A stretch of 64,000 bases of DNA from Paenibacillus solani (GTDB taxonomy: Bacteria > Bacillota > Bacilli > Paenibacillales > Paenibacillaceae). The translations under genes and the position numbers were made by a program. Under the pieces are notes generated by a model that worked only from the letters and a program-made list of their open reading frames with translations, made no database searches and was not told where the DNA came from. Positions 1 to 8,730 of this stretch are shown here, piece after piece (within the stretch, counting starts at the first letter, position 1; each line of letters begins with the position of its first letter). Location of the stretch: assembly GCF_001277345.1 (NCBI RefSeq), contig NZ_LIUT01000005.1:124001-188000 (forward strand), written 5' to 3'.

Positions 1-112
1 ATCCATCGTGCTTATCATATGGATCATGGAATATTTATGATTTAATTTATCGATGAGTCTTCCTTCCTATGTTATCGTCTCTTATAATATTCTTGTGTCC
101 GTGAAATAGAAG

Positions 113-150
113 ATGCCCGCAATCCGTCTGAAGGATCACGGGCATTTTAT
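113..150 (+). terminator. Probable terminator of a gene upstream of the window
   Basis: A hairpin has outer arms ATGCCCG (113-119) and CGGGCAT (139-145) and an inner ATCC/GGAT pairing, followed by TTTAT and a second T-rich run. It would end transcription coming from the left edge. The first 112 bases hold no gene I can support; a short frame ending in TAA at 43-45 could be the tail of an upstream gene. Confidence 0.6.
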
Positions 151-199
151 GCGTTTTATTATAAATAACCGGCCAAATTAACGTTAAGATTCGGGGATC

Positions 200-228
200 T
201 AAAACTTTTTGCGGCGGGGGTTCGTTCT
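200..228 (+). promoter_or_regulatory. Candidate ECF-sigma promoter of the ABC/sigma operon
   Basis: The element AAAACTTTTT (201-210) is followed after about 17 bases by CGTTC (223-227). This resembles the AAC-N16/17-CGT layout of Bacillota ECF sigma promoters. An ECF sigma gene lies in the operon downstream (3434-4123), so autoregulation is a reasonable inference. No good sigma-A promoter was seen between here and the first gene at 285. Confidence 0.4.
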
Positions 229-284
229 AAGCAACGTAAACCGCGCGGCTTATGCCATATCGTAAATGGTGAAAGGATTTTGGA

Positions 285-1154
285 ATGATTACCATTGAAC
301 ATCTGTCAAAAACCTATCGCAAGGGCGCCTGGGCGCTCCTTGATGTTTCTCTACAATTGGATAAAGGCATGACGGGTCTACTGGGGCCTAATGGAGCTGG
401 CAAAACCACGCTCATGCGCATTCTGGCAACCTTATTGACGCCTACCTCCGGGCAGGTGAGAGTAAACGGGATATCCCTTGGACGGCCGGAGGAAATCCGG
501 CAGATGATCGGTTATTTACCGCAGCATTTTCACATCTATCCGCAGCTGACCGGCCGGGATTATCTGGATTATGTGGCGTCAATGAAAGGGATTTCGGACC
601 GGAATGCCAGATTCAAGGAAATCTCCAGACTGCTTGAGATGGTGAATCTCCAGGAAAAGGCGGATAAAAAAGTGCGTACTTATTCCGGGGGAATGAAACA
701 GCGGCTGGGTATTGCTCAGGCGTTGTTAGGCTCGCCGGATATTCTAATCGTGGACGAACCGACCTCGGGACTGGATCCCCAAGAGCGTGTCCGGTTCCGT
801 AATGTATTGACTCGTTTCAGCATCGATCGGACAGTTCTGCTGTCCACTCATATCGTAGCTGATATTGAGAGCAACTGTCGCCATATCGCCGTAATGAATA
901 AGGGGAGATTGGTCATGAACGGCAGCCTGGCAGAGCTGAAGGCTTGTGGAAAAGGGCAAGTATGGGAAGCGGTGATGAGCCCGGACGAATTTACTTTGAT
1001 GGATCCGTTGACTGTCGTGTCCACTCGTACGGTGCCGGAAGGTGTGCTGTGCCGCTTCATCGGTCAAACCTCCCCGGCTCCTGAGGCATTCCCCGCTGAT
1101 CCGACCCTTGAGGATGGATATCTGGCCTTGCTGCGGAGGGATCGCTATGCATAA
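285..1154 (+). CDS. ABC transporter ATP-binding protein
   Basis: This 289-residue ATPase would energise the membrane protein encoded directly downstream. The Walker A motif GPNGAGKTT is near residue 35, the signature SGGMKQRLG near 134 and the Walker B segment ILIVDEPTSGLDP near 155, followed by a switch-region STH. It belongs to the short CcmA/multidrug-type ATPases. An AAAGGA ribosome-binding site precedes the ATG, and the gene overlaps the next one by 8 bases, so they are probably translationally coupled. The substrate cannot be read from the sequence. The operon carries its own sigma factor, so a stress-induced export or envelope-protection role is possible, but this is inference. Confidence 0.9.
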   Translation: MITIEHLSKTYRKGAWALLDVSLQLDKGMTGLLGPNGAGKTTLMRILATLLTPTSGQVRVNGISLGRPEEIRQMIGYLPQHFHIYPQLTGRDYLDYVASMKGISDRNARFKEISRLLEMVNLQEKADKKVRTYSGGMKQRLGIAQALLGSPDILIVDEPTSGLDPQERVRFRNVLTRFSIDRTVLLSTHIVADIESNCRHIAVMNKGRLVMNGSLAELKACGKGQVWEAVMSPDEFTLMDPLTVVSTRTVPEGVLCRFIGQTSPAPEAFPADPTLEDGYLALLRRDRYA

Positions 1155-3348
1155 ATGGTGGAGACATAGTATTCTGGAGCTTCGGCTACTGTTCGGAAAC
1201 CCATTGTTTGCGTCTCTTCCGGTCATCTATGCCATATTGTTTATTGTGATGATGCTGCAGGCGGCAAGCAGCAACGCGCCAAACCATAATTTATTCACCG
1301 CGGCCTATTCATTCCATATGTTGGGACATACGATGACACTTGGCCCAGCCATGTTAATCGGCATCTTGTCCATAAGGCGGGATGTGTGCCGCCGATCCTT
1401 TGAATGGAATCACAGCTTGCCTGTGTCCTTCTTCACCTTGTTGACGTCGAAATATGCAGTCAGCTTGCTGTATTTTTCTCTGTTTACGCTGTCGACATCG
1501 GTTATATTCTACATTCTGTCGGTCAGTCAGGGGATAGCTGGGTATGTTGCTATCATGCATACCATGCAATTTGCATTGCAGTATGAGGTTTCGTACATGG
1601 TGACACTGGCTCTCGCCATGCTTCTTGGGGCCAGCATTCCGAATCGAATCGTGTATTTGATCGGTTTTTGCGCGTGGATGTTTGGCACATTCTTCATGGA
1701 GATTTATATCATCAGTGAGCTAAGATGGATGCCGGCTCAAGTATTTCATCTCAATCAATTCTTCCTCCAATCCACTCGATATGAATATGAGAATTGGGGG
1801 TACGGCCTTTTTAGCAAAGATATAAATACATCACGATGGTTTGTGCTCGCTTTTACCTTCCTGCTGCTTACAGTATGCTTGTTCTTGTTAAACCGGAAAC
1901 GCTCTACCATGCTGCGGAAGGCAGGCTGGTTTGCTATGCTGGGAGCGGCTGTTATTACGATAGCTGCAGCCGTGCCCTACGGCGCTTTATGGGCAGATCG
2001 ATATGCTCAGATTGATGCCAGGCTTGTAGATCCATCGCTGTCTTATATCGATGATGCTGAAGATGCTTTCTTCTACCGGGTTTCTTCCTATGATATTAAG
2101 GTGAAACGGCTGCCGAATGATGAGCTTCGCATGACGGCAAAACTCACGATTCCTGCAGCCGAGATAAAGGACATGAAGCAGCTTCCATTAACACTAAACC
2201 GAATGTTTAAGCTTGAGCGTGTCCAGCTTCAAGGCATTGATGCCCGTTATAGCAGACAGGGAGACCGGATATCGGTCAGGATGGTTGGTGATGGCGGCGG
2301 AGAGGATATGCAAGCAGAGCTGGAATATAGAGGGAAAGTCATGGACTTTATGGACGGGTATTCTAATGATGAATTTGCCGCTTATAGTGTTGGACCTGAA
2401 GTCAAGCTGGAAGGACATCTTGCTTGGTATCCGCTGCCTGGATATCAAAATGTATATTTAAAGAGCAATAACGGAGATTATCCTCCTAAGCATATTTATC
2501 TGGGCTTTGATTATGGTCAGCTTCGTTACTCTACTGGAAACATAAAGCTGGAGGTTGAAGGTTACCCGGTGCCCTTGTTTACGGGTTTGAAAGAGTTGGA
2601 ACGGAGACCGGGCTACCAGCGATTCGAAGATAATGGGATACAGCAGAATATTTCCCTGTATGGAGGCCGGTTCTGGAAGGAACTCCGCCAGCCTGATCTT
2701 CCGATCACCATCGTGACGACACCTTACTTGGAGAAGGCCGTCCTGCCGATCCAGCGGGAACTTAAGGTGAAGTATGATTATTTCTCAAAGTGGGCTCCTG
2801 AATTTAACAGTAACGCAGCCAAGATACTATATTTGGGTCAAGGATTTAGATATACCCGGGTAGACAATCGAGTAATACTGTCTTCGAACCAATACACATA
2901 TAACTTCAAAAATCTGTCAGGCGAATGGATGAATTCGATTCTGTTCGGCAACCAGGATGGGTTTTATTATTATGATGAGCAGCCTGAGCGGGATATGCGC
3001 GGAAAGATCGCGAGCCTCTTCTGGTATGTGTATTATGTGGAAGAGAAGGGACTTAGTGATAAGCAATTGAGAGCCGCTTATGGCAATCTTCGTTCCGTAC
3101 AGCAGCTTTTGTTCAAAAGTGGGAGAGGCGACGACCCTCAGAACCGAATCGGCATAAGTATGGCCAGACAGGTCAGAAAAGCACTGGAAGAGGGCAAGGG
3201 AAGTCAGGTAAAAGAGCTGTTGGTGCATTTTTACCGGCAAGGGCTGATGCTCCCGTATCCCAAACAAGATGATCCATTACATCCAGAGGAGCCGATCTCC
3301 TACAAGGAGTGGAAGCAGGCCTGGGAGTCCATCATGAACGCTGATTAA
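1147..3348 (+). CDS. ABC transporter permease with large C-terminal domain
   Basis: The start is taken as ATG 1147, which has GGAGGG six bases upstream and begins inside the ATPase gene; an upstream in-frame ATG at 1042 lacks a site. The 733-residue protein has about seven hydrophobic segments in its first 300 residues (for example near 17-38, 98-120, 155-190, 235-255 and 262-285), as in ABC-2 type permeases. About 430 mostly hydrophilic residues follow, probably outside the membrane. That domain has no HExxH zinc-peptidase motif or other signature I recognise. It pairs with the ATPase at 285-1154. Substrate unknown. Confidence 0.8.
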   Translation: MHKWWRHSILELRLLFGNPLFASLPVIYAILFIVMMLQAASSNAPNHNLFTAAYSFHMLGHTMTLGPAMLIGILSIRRDVCRRSFEWNHSLPVSFFTLLTSKYAVSLLYFSLFTLSTSVIFYILSVSQGIAGYVAIMHTMQFALQYEVSYMVTLALAMLLGASIPNRIVYLIGFCAWMFGTFFMEIYIISELRWMPAQVFHLNQFFLQSTRYEYENWGYGLFSKDINTSRWFVLAFTFLLLTVCLFLLNRKRSTMLRKAGWFAMLGAAVITIAAAVPYGALWADRYAQIDARLVDPSLSYIDDAEDAFFYRVSSYDIKVKRLPNDELRMTAKLTIPAAEIKDMKQLPLTLNRMFKLERVQLQGIDARYSRQGDRISVRMVGDGGGEDMQAELEYRGKVMDFMDGYSNDEFAAYSVGPEVKLEGHLAWYPLPGYQNVYLKSNNGDYPPKHIYLGFDYGQLRYSTGNIKLEVEGYPVPLFTGLKELERRPGYQRFEDNGIQQNISLYGGRFWKELRQPDLPITIVTTPYLEKAVLPIQRELKVKYDYFSKWAPEFNSNAAKILYLGQGFRYTRVDNRVILSSNQYTYNFKNLSGEWMNSILFGNQDGFYYYDEQPERDMRGKIASLFWYVYYVEEKGLSDKQLRAAYGNLRSVQQLLFKSGRGDDPQNRIGISMARQVRKALEEGKGSQVKELLVHFYRQGLMLPYPKQDDPLHPEEPISYKEWKQAWESIMNAD

Positions 3349-3433
3349 TATCGGCCATCTGCCTGGATACAGTCTGTTACTACATTGGAAGAATAGAAAC
3401 GATAGAACGACGTCAATGGAAAGGGGGGAGAGC

Positions 3434-4123
3434 ATGATTTCCGATCAGCAGCTGTCCGAACGCATGGCGGCCGGTGACCAAGCAGCATTTGAAATGCTGG
3501 TGACCAGGTACCACGGACCGCTTCTCAATTATACAAACCAGAGGCTGGGGGACCGGCAAAAAGCTCAGGATATTGTCCAGGAAACCTTTATCCGGCTCAT
3601 TCGGCACTTGAAGCAGCACGGGACGCTCGAGCATGTTCGTTCATGGCTTTACCGTGTAGCTCTGAATATGTGCAAGGATTACTGGAAGAGCGCTGCTTAC
3701 AGATCTGAAGGACTTGCGGGCGAAGAGATGCCGGATGCGCACGACCCGGCGCCCGGTGCTGAGGAGCTGATGGAGAGGCAGGAAACCTCTCTTGAGATTG
3801 CGGCATCACTGGAGAGTTTGCCGGATATCCAACAGGAAATCGTATCACTGCGATTCTTTCATGATCTGAAGCTTCAAGAAATTGCTGATCTGGTTGGCCT
3901 CCCCTTAAGTACGGTGAAAACACATTTATATAATGCTTTGAGAAAGCTGAAGAAAACATTGGCGATGGAGCACTCTGATCTGGTTCCCGTTCAATCTTCC
4001 AGGAGGACACGGGGAAAGGCTTCTTCGGAACATGTCCAACATCGTTCCAGGGTGGAAGAGTCCGATTCACAGAACAAAGTAAAAGAAAGCGAGGTGTATC
4101 TCCATGGATCATCCATTCGATGA
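3434..4123 (+). CDS. ECF-type RNA polymerase sigma factor
   Basis: An extracytoplasmic-function sigma factor of 229 residues. Region 2 covers about residues 10-80, including the DIVQETFIRL stretch. Region 4 covers about 130-185, including LPDIQQEIVSLRF and the helix-turn-helix LQEIADLVGLPLSTVKTHLYNALRKLKK. A polar, basic tail of about 45 residues follows that is not usual for the family. The ATG at 3434 is preferred because AAGGGGGGAG lies just upstream; an ATG at 3416 is also in frame. It overlaps the next gene by 20 bases, the usual arrangement of sigma and anti-sigma genes. Its target is probably its own operon. Confidence 0.88.
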   Translation: MISDQQLSERMAAGDQAAFEMLVTRYHGPLLNYTNQRLGDRQKAQDIVQETFIRLIRHLKQHGTLEHVRSWLYRVALNMCKDYWKSAAYRSEGLAGEEMPDAHDPAPGAEELMERQETSLEIAASLESLPDIQQEIVSLRFFHDLKLQEIADLVGLPLSTVKTHLYNALRKLKKTLAMEHSDLVPVQSSRRTRGKASSEHVQHRSRVEESDSQNKVKESEVYLHGSSIR

Positions 4124-4949
4124 TAACGAATTGAGAAGGCTCGAAGACGAGCTTCGCGGTCCTCTCAGACGATCTGTTCTTCCATCGCCGTCGCCGGATG
4201 AAACGGCCGCGCTTATCGCGTCCCTTCAGAGAGAGTTCGATCAGTTAAAGATTGAACCCGAGTCGCCCAAGCTGGATTTTAATCCACAGGTGGACCCGCC
4301 TTCCCTAAAGCAGATCCTTCGGAGCCAAATTCGACTGAACCAAAGATCCATTGTACTAACGGCAGGTGCGGTATTTTGTATGTTGGTTATGTTGGTGGAC
4401 CCAGAATATCCACTAGATCAATTTGCCGGATTGCCTGGCGGCATCTTCCCATTGATTACTCCGTTGCTGTTAATCGTGTCGATGCTGTTCAGCAGTCGAA
4501 CCTGGGATAAAGGGATGCGGGCCGTCGAAACGTTGACTCCTTACCCGCCAGCGCTTGTGCTGTATACCCGGCTGCTTCTAGTAACGGGTATCGTCATCGG
4601 AATGGCCTTGCTGAGCACCTTTGTATTAGGACTGCGATCCATCCAGGCGGAATCCTCCCACTTTTTATTCGGGCCTTTCATTCTGGAGTGGATGGGTATT
4701 CTGCTCGTTACGGGCGGAGCGGCAATGTACATGTTGTTTCGCAAAGGTATGGTCGTCTCCCTGATCTCCGCCATACTGGTCTACGGAATGTGGATCGTGA
4801 TCCAAGGACAGATGATGGACCAAGGGGTCTCCATGAACGGTAAAATGCTGATCGATGTGGTCCTGCTCGTGATCGGATTGATTCTGCTCATCTCTTCCTA
4901 TGGCCGCAGTTTGAAGCTGAACGGTACTTGGAGAACTGCTCATGATTAG
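4104..4949 (+). CDS. Multi-pass membrane protein, possible anti-sigma factor
   Basis: The protein has 281 residues. The first 90 or so are soluble and charged; the rest contains about six to seven hydrophobic helices. The gene starts inside the sigma factor gene and ends 8 bases inside the next ATPase gene, so all three are coupled. Position after an ECF sigma gene suggests an anti-sigma factor whose soluble N-terminus holds the sigma factor at the membrane, but I see no HxxxCxxC zinc anti-sigma motif. It could equally be the permease for the ATPase downstream, or do both. Confidence 0.6.
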   Translation: MDHPFDDNELRRLEDELRGPLRRSVLPSPSPDETAALIASLQREFDQLKIEPESPKLDFNPQVDPPSLKQILRSQIRLNQRSIVLTAGAVFCMLVMLVDPEYPLDQFAGLPGGIFPLITPLLLIVSMLFSSRTWDKGMRAVETLTPYPPALVLYTRLLLVTGIVIGMALLSTFVLGLRSIQAESSHFLFGPFILEWMGILLVTGGAAMYMLFRKGMVVSLISAILVYGMWIVIQGQMMDQGVSMNGKMLIDVVLLVIGLILLISSYGRSLKLNGTWRTAHD

Positions 4950-5799
4950 AATGGAGGGAGTCGAGCGTCAGGCGGGCACGTATCGGCTAGAAATTGACAA
5001 AGCGGAGATACACTCCGGGCTGAATCTGATTGTTGGAGCGAACGGAGCCGGGAAAACTACCCTAATTGAACTGTTGACCACCTTGCAGTCTCCCGATTCA
5101 GGCGAGATTCTGTATAGCGGACGCAGGTCAGGAGATCATTTGCCGCTCATCCGCAGCCAGATCGGTTATGTTCCGGCAGATATCGAGTTGTATGGAGATA
5201 TGAGAGTCGGCAAGCTGCTAACCTACATGGCTGAGTTAAAGGGGATCTATAACCCGGAAGCCATTGACAGATTGATGGCGGAATTTCGGTTGGAGCCGCT
5301 CCGTAAGAGTAAAATCAAAAATTTGTCGCAAGGCGTACAGCGGCGCATTGCTGTCGTTCAAGCGCTGCTCGCTTCACCGACTTTTCTGTTCCTGGATGAA
5401 CCCTTAAACGGTATGGATGCCGAGGAACGCAAATTCCTCATTACCTATCTCACCCAGTATGCACGAAGACGAATGGTGATCGTGGCAGCTCATGAGCTGA
5501 ACGAATGGGAAGAGGCGGCGGATACCGTGATTTGGATACATCGCGGTCGAATCCGATATATCGGTTCTCCGGCGCAATGGAAGCTGAATGTGGTTTCCAG
5601 CGTCTGGGAGGGCGAGATTGACCTGGAAGCATTCGAGCGGATTCCGCAGGAATTGTTGATTCATTTTCAAATGACAGAGCATCGCATGAGAGTAAGATTG
5701 ATGGGGAAAAAGCAGCCGGGTCCAGAGTTTGTGGAAAAAGCGCCTACGCTGGAGGATGCTTTCTTCCTTCATATGAATGCATTGGCCAAGCGAGGCTGA
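4942..5799 (+). CDS. ABC transporter ATP-binding protein
   Basis: A 285-residue ATPase with Walker A GANGAGKTT near residue 34 and Walker B FLFLDEPLNGMD near 150. The signature is divergent: LSQGVQRRI where LSGGQ is usual. The downstream segment AAHELNEWEEAADTVIWI replaces the usual STH switch and shows it is a distant paralogue of the ATPase at 285. It starts within the membrane protein gene, which suggests that protein is its partner. It is the last gene of the operon, followed by a strong terminator at 5814-5856. Substrate unknown. Confidence 0.82.
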   Translation: MIRMEGVERQAGTYRLEIDKAEIHSGLNLIVGANGAGKTTLIELLTTLQSPDSGEILYSGRRSGDHLPLIRSQIGYVPADIELYGDMRVGKLLTYMAELKGIYNPEAIDRLMAEFRLEPLRKSKIKNLSQGVQRRIAVVQALLASPTFLFLDEPLNGMDAEERKFLITYLTQYARRRMVIVAAHELNEWEEAADTVIWIHRGRIRYIGSPAQWKLNVVSSVWEGEIDLEAFERIPQELLIHFQMTEHRMRVRLMGKKQPGPEFVEKAPTLEDAFFLHMNALAKRG

Positions 5800-5813
5800 G
5801 TATAGTCATTATG

Positions 5814-5856
5814 ACAAAAAAACCATTGCCCCTCTATGGGGCGATGGTTTTTTTGT
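5814..5856 (+). terminator. Rho-independent terminator
   Basis: The arms ACAAAAAAACCAT-GCCCC and GGGGC-ATGGTTTTTTTGT flank a TCTAT loop. The A tract on the left and T tract on the right allow it to work in both directions, stopping the ABC operon and the opposing gene at 5879-6133. Confidence 0.9.
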
Positions 5857-5878
5857 GCGATTTTTACTCATTTGAGCC

Positions 5879-6133
5879 CTACTTCTTAGTTTTGTTCCTG
5901 TGTCGCCAGTTATAGATCCACGAAGCTACCATATTGGAGGGCAAGGACCATAATTGTGCACTGTAATGGAGCTGTTCTTCCTGAAATGACATGTTCTTGT
6001 GAAACGTTTCCTGGTCGACTCCTTGTCTTCGAGGGTCCTCTCTTAATGCCGCAATGTAGCGGTACTGCACGGGGATCATGATCAGAAATATGGCAAACAG
6101 AACACCCACAATGATCCACATTACTGAACTCAT
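5879..6133 (-). CDS. Small single-pass membrane protein (DUF3949-like)
   Basis: An 84-residue protein on the minus strand with one N-terminal hydrophobic segment (about residues 5-24), then a charged, Tyr/Trp-rich tail ending RNKTKK. It resembles the uncharacterised DUF3949 family of Bacilli. An AGGAG site lies about ten bases before the ATG. It is transcribed away from the short-chain dehydrogenase gene, sharing a 248-base divergent region that contains a perfect 7-1-7 palindrome. Function unknown. Confidence 0.7.
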   Translation of the reverse strand: MSSVMWIIVGVLFAIFLIMIPVQYRYIAALREDPRRQGVDQETFHKNMSFQEEQLHYSAQLWSLPSNMVASWIYNWRHRNKTKK

Positions 6134-6201
6134 AAGCGCACGCTCCTCAAGGGTTGATTTTTTATTAGAAAATATTCCCTGATAATATATAATACGTCTA
6201 T

Positions 6202-6216
6202 AACCATATTATGGTT
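6202..6216. promoter_or_regulatory. 7-1-7 palindrome, candidate operator
   Basis: AACCATA-T-TATGGTT is a perfect inverted repeat in the divergent region between the small membrane protein and the short-chain dehydrogenase. AT-rich promoter-like sequence (ATAATATATAAT at 6182-6193) lies next to it. The symmetry suggests a dimeric repressor site; the regulator is not identified. Confidence 0.4.
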
Positions 6217-6381
6217 TCATTAATGTATATGATTGTACAGTTTCAGGCTGAATTGGATTTTTCGTTTCCGGTTTCATTCATCCAGATCGGAACAGGGTAA
6301 GGAAGGGTAGGTGCGTTTTGCGTCTTTAGTTAAAGGCATGCAATGATGCATTTACGCTGAATTACGAAGGGAGCGAGATGA

Positions 6382-7209
6382 ATGGGAACCATAGGTAATC
6401 AAGGAAGCGAGAAAGTGGCGCTGGTAACAGGCGCGGGTGCAGGTATCGGACGGGGGATTGCCAAAGTGCTGGCTGAAAAAGGATATCGGCTGGCGTTGAC
6501 CTATAAATCAAGTAGTGATGGAATATTAGATGTGGCAGAGGATATCCGTCATATTTACGGCAAGGAGCCACTTATTATACAAAGCGATTTGACCGTCCGC
6601 AGTGAAGCGGAGAATACGATTCGAAAGACCATAGAAGAATTTGGCCGGATTGATCTCTTGGTCAACAATGCAGGAATAGGCATTCATGAGGAACTGACTG
6701 AGCTTGAAGAAGATGCCCTGGATATGACCGTAAATCTCGATTTCCGGGCGCCGATGCTGCTGAGCAAATATGCCGTCAGGGAAATGATCGCTCAGAAAAT
6801 TCTGGGTAATATTATATTCATCACTTCCTCCCGCGGGGAGAGAGCCTATCCAAAGGACAGTATTTATGGCGGTATGAAGGCAGCGCTTATCCGTGCCGCA
6901 CAATCGCTGGCCTTGGAATGGGCGCCGCATGGCATCCGCGTGAACTGCGTGGCTCCGGGAGCGACTGTTCATAAGCTGGAGCAGTCGGCAGAGGAGGAGC
7001 CGCTGGGCAGCAAGATCCCGTTGGGCCGGTTAGGTACGCCATCGGATATCGGGGAAGCCATCGCTTGGCTAAGTTCGGACAAGGCATCCTACATTACCGG
7101 AATTAATCTTCGTGTAGACGGTGGCCTGATTCTTCCTGGCATGCCGGAAGATACGTCTCCAGAAGCCGGATATGGCTGGGGCAGAGTGTACACGGAGGAC
7201 AAGAAATAA
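6382..7209 (+). CDS. Short-chain dehydrogenase/reductase (SDR)
   Basis: A 275-residue classical SDR that would oxidise or reduce an alcohol/ketone pair with NAD(P)(H). The cofactor motif TGAGAGIGRG is near residue 13, NNAG near 94, the catalytic Ser in ITSSRG near 150 and the YGGMK (YxxxK) motif near 163. The C-terminal SYITGINLRVDGG segment is typical of 3-oxoacyl-ACP reductase/glucose dehydrogenase-like members. About 20 extra residues follow that core. The ATG has AAGGGAG eight bases upstream. It stands alone, so nothing nearby suggests a substrate, and it is not obviously part of the biosynthetic cluster. Confidence 0.85.
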   Translation: MGTIGNQGSEKVALVTGAGAGIGRGIAKVLAEKGYRLALTYKSSSDGILDVAEDIRHIYGKEPLIIQSDLTVRSEAENTIRKTIEEFGRIDLLVNNAGIGIHEELTELEEDALDMTVNLDFRAPMLLSKYAVREMIAQKILGNIIFITSSRGERAYPKDSIYGGMKAALIRAAQSLALEWAPHGIRVNCVAPGATVHKLEQSAEEEPLGSKIPLGRLGTPSDIGEAIAWLSSDKASYITGINLRVDGGLILPGMPEDTSPEAGYGWGRVYTEDKK

Positions 7210-7284
7210 GCGGATTAGAAGCAGGGTGAAACAATAAATAATTATATTCCGATGAAATTAGTTGGTTTTAGCTCTTTTCAAACG

Positions 7285-7335
7285 ATGGAAAGTATGAGAG
7301 AATGGGAGAAATTATGAAATGATCATACTTTCCAT
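7285..7335. repeat. 13-base inverted repeat in the metY leader
   Basis: ATGGAAAGTATGA (7285-7297) is repeated perfectly in inverse as TCATACTTTCCAT (7323-7335), with a 25-base spacer. It ends about a dozen bases before the metY ribosome-binding site. It could be an mRNA hairpin or a split operator. No T tract follows, so it is not a simple terminator, and no S-box or T-box core is present. Confidence 0.55.
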
Positions 7336-7361
7336 ATGAGAGAAAAGGGAGGAAACATTCC

Positions 7362-8654
7362 ATGTCAGAAGAACGCCAATTTTCTATTGAAACCCTAGCG
7401 GTGCACGCCGGTCAGGAGCTTGATCCTACCACCTTGTCCCGTGCTGTCCCTCTTTATCAGACGACGTCCTACGGGTTTAAAGACAGTGAGCATGCAGCGA
7501 ATTTGTTTGCTCTTAAAGAGTTTGGTAACATTTACACGCGCATCATGAACCCGACCACGGACGTATTTGAGAAGCGGATAGCCGCGCTTGAAGGCGGTGC
7601 TGGTGCGCTGGCCACCTCTTCCGGGCAGGCAGCTATTACCTTCTCCATCCTGAACATTGCAGGCGCTGGTGATGAGATTGTTTCTTCCTCAAGCTTGTAT
7701 GGCGGTACTTATAATTTGTTCTCCAATACGCTGGCGAAGCTGGGTATTAAAGTGCATTTTGTTGATTCCACGGACCCGGAGAATTTCCGTAAGGCGATCA
7801 ATAGCAAGACGAAGGCGCTGTTTGCTGAAACGATCGGCAATCCGCAAGGAAATGTGCTGGATGTGGAAGCCATTGCTGCTGTTGCGCATGAGAATGGTAT
7901 CCCTCTTATCGTTGATAATACGTTCCCAAGCCCATACTTGCTTCGTCCCATTGAACATGGCGCGGACATCGTCGTTCATTCGGCGACCAAATTCATTGGC
8001 GGCCACGGAACCTCGATTGGTGGCGTAATTGTCGACAGCGGTAAATTCGATTGGACGGCAAACGATAAATTCCCAGGATTGACCCAGCCAGATCCAAGCT
8101 ATCATGGCGTTGTGTACACAGAGGCAGTGGGACCTATCGCTTATATCATCAAAGCGCGTGTGCAGCTGTTGCGGGATATCGGTGCGTCGCTGTCTCCGTT
8201 CAATTCCTGGCTGCTGCTGCAAGGACTGGAGACACTGCATCTTCGGGTTGAGCGTCATAGTGAGAATGCACTGAAAGTGGCGCAGTATCTTGAGAACCAC
8301 GAAGCTGTGGAATGGGTGAGCTATGCAGGGCTGCCGAGTCACCCTTCGTATGAGCTGGCGCAGAAATATCTGCCGAAGGGCCAGGGGGCCATTCTTACGT
8401 TCGGTATTAAAGGCGGTGCAGCTGCCGGGCAGAAGGTGATCGAGAATGTGAAGCTGTTCTCCCACCTAGCCAATGTAGGGGATTCCAAGTCCCTTATCAT
8501 TCATCCGGCAAGCACAACGCATCAGCAGCTGACGGAAGAAGAGCAGTTGACAGCGGGTGTTAATCCCGAGCTGCTGCGACTGTCGGTCGGAACGGAGTCC
8601 ATTGATGATATCTTGTTTGATCTGGAGCAGGCGATTGCGGCCAGTCAGAAGTAA
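7362..8654 (+). CDS. metY: O-acetylhomoserine sulfhydrylase
   Basis: This PLP enzyme of the Cys/Met metabolism family makes homocysteine from O-acetylhomoserine and sulfide, in the cytoplasm. It has 430 residues, the length typical of MetY rather than the shorter MetB/MetC group. Seen motifs are the N-terminal TLAVHAGQ, YTRIMNPTTDVFE, LATSSGQAAI, the PLP-lysine segment VHSATKFIGGHG near residue 210 and the end segment LLRLSVGTESIDDI. A GGGAGGAAA site precedes the ATG. The leader carries a long inverted repeat. A terminator follows at 8693-8727. Confidence 0.92.
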   Translation: MSEERQFSIETLAVHAGQELDPTTLSRAVPLYQTTSYGFKDSEHAANLFALKEFGNIYTRIMNPTTDVFEKRIAALEGGAGALATSSGQAAITFSILNIAGAGDEIVSSSSLYGGTYNLFSNTLAKLGIKVHFVDSTDPENFRKAINSKTKALFAETIGNPQGNVLDVEAIAAVAHENGIPLIVDNTFPSPYLLRPIEHGADIVVHSATKFIGGHGTSIGGVIVDSGKFDWTANDKFPGLTQPDPSYHGVVYTEAVGPIAYIIKARVQLLRDIGASLSPFNSWLLLQGLETLHLRVERHSENALKVAQYLENHEAVEWVSYAGLPSHPSYELAQKYLPKGQGAILTFGIKGGAAAGQKVIENVKLFSHLANVGDSKSLIIHPASTTHQQLTEEEQLTAGVNPELLRLSVGTESIDDILFDLEQAIAASQK

Positions 8655-8692
8655 AGGCTGTTATATATAGTATTAATGACGGAGATACACAG

Positions 8693-8727
8693 GGCACTTT
8701 CCTTTTTGGAGGAAGGTGCCTTTTGCT
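8693..8727 (+). terminator. Terminator after metY
   Basis: GGCACTTTCC (8693-8702) pairs with GGAAGGTGCC (8711-8720), with one G-U wobble, followed by TTTTGCTGTTTT. Confidence 0.8.
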
Positions 8728-8730
8728 GTT

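Noticed and set aside
1..45. Tail of an upstream gene ending at TAA 43-45
   Set aside because: Only 14 codons are visible without a recognisable motif, so it is not annotated as a gene.
7210..7361. SAM riboswitch or T-box before metY
   Set aside because: No conserved S-box or T-box core sequence is seen; only the inverted repeat is evident.
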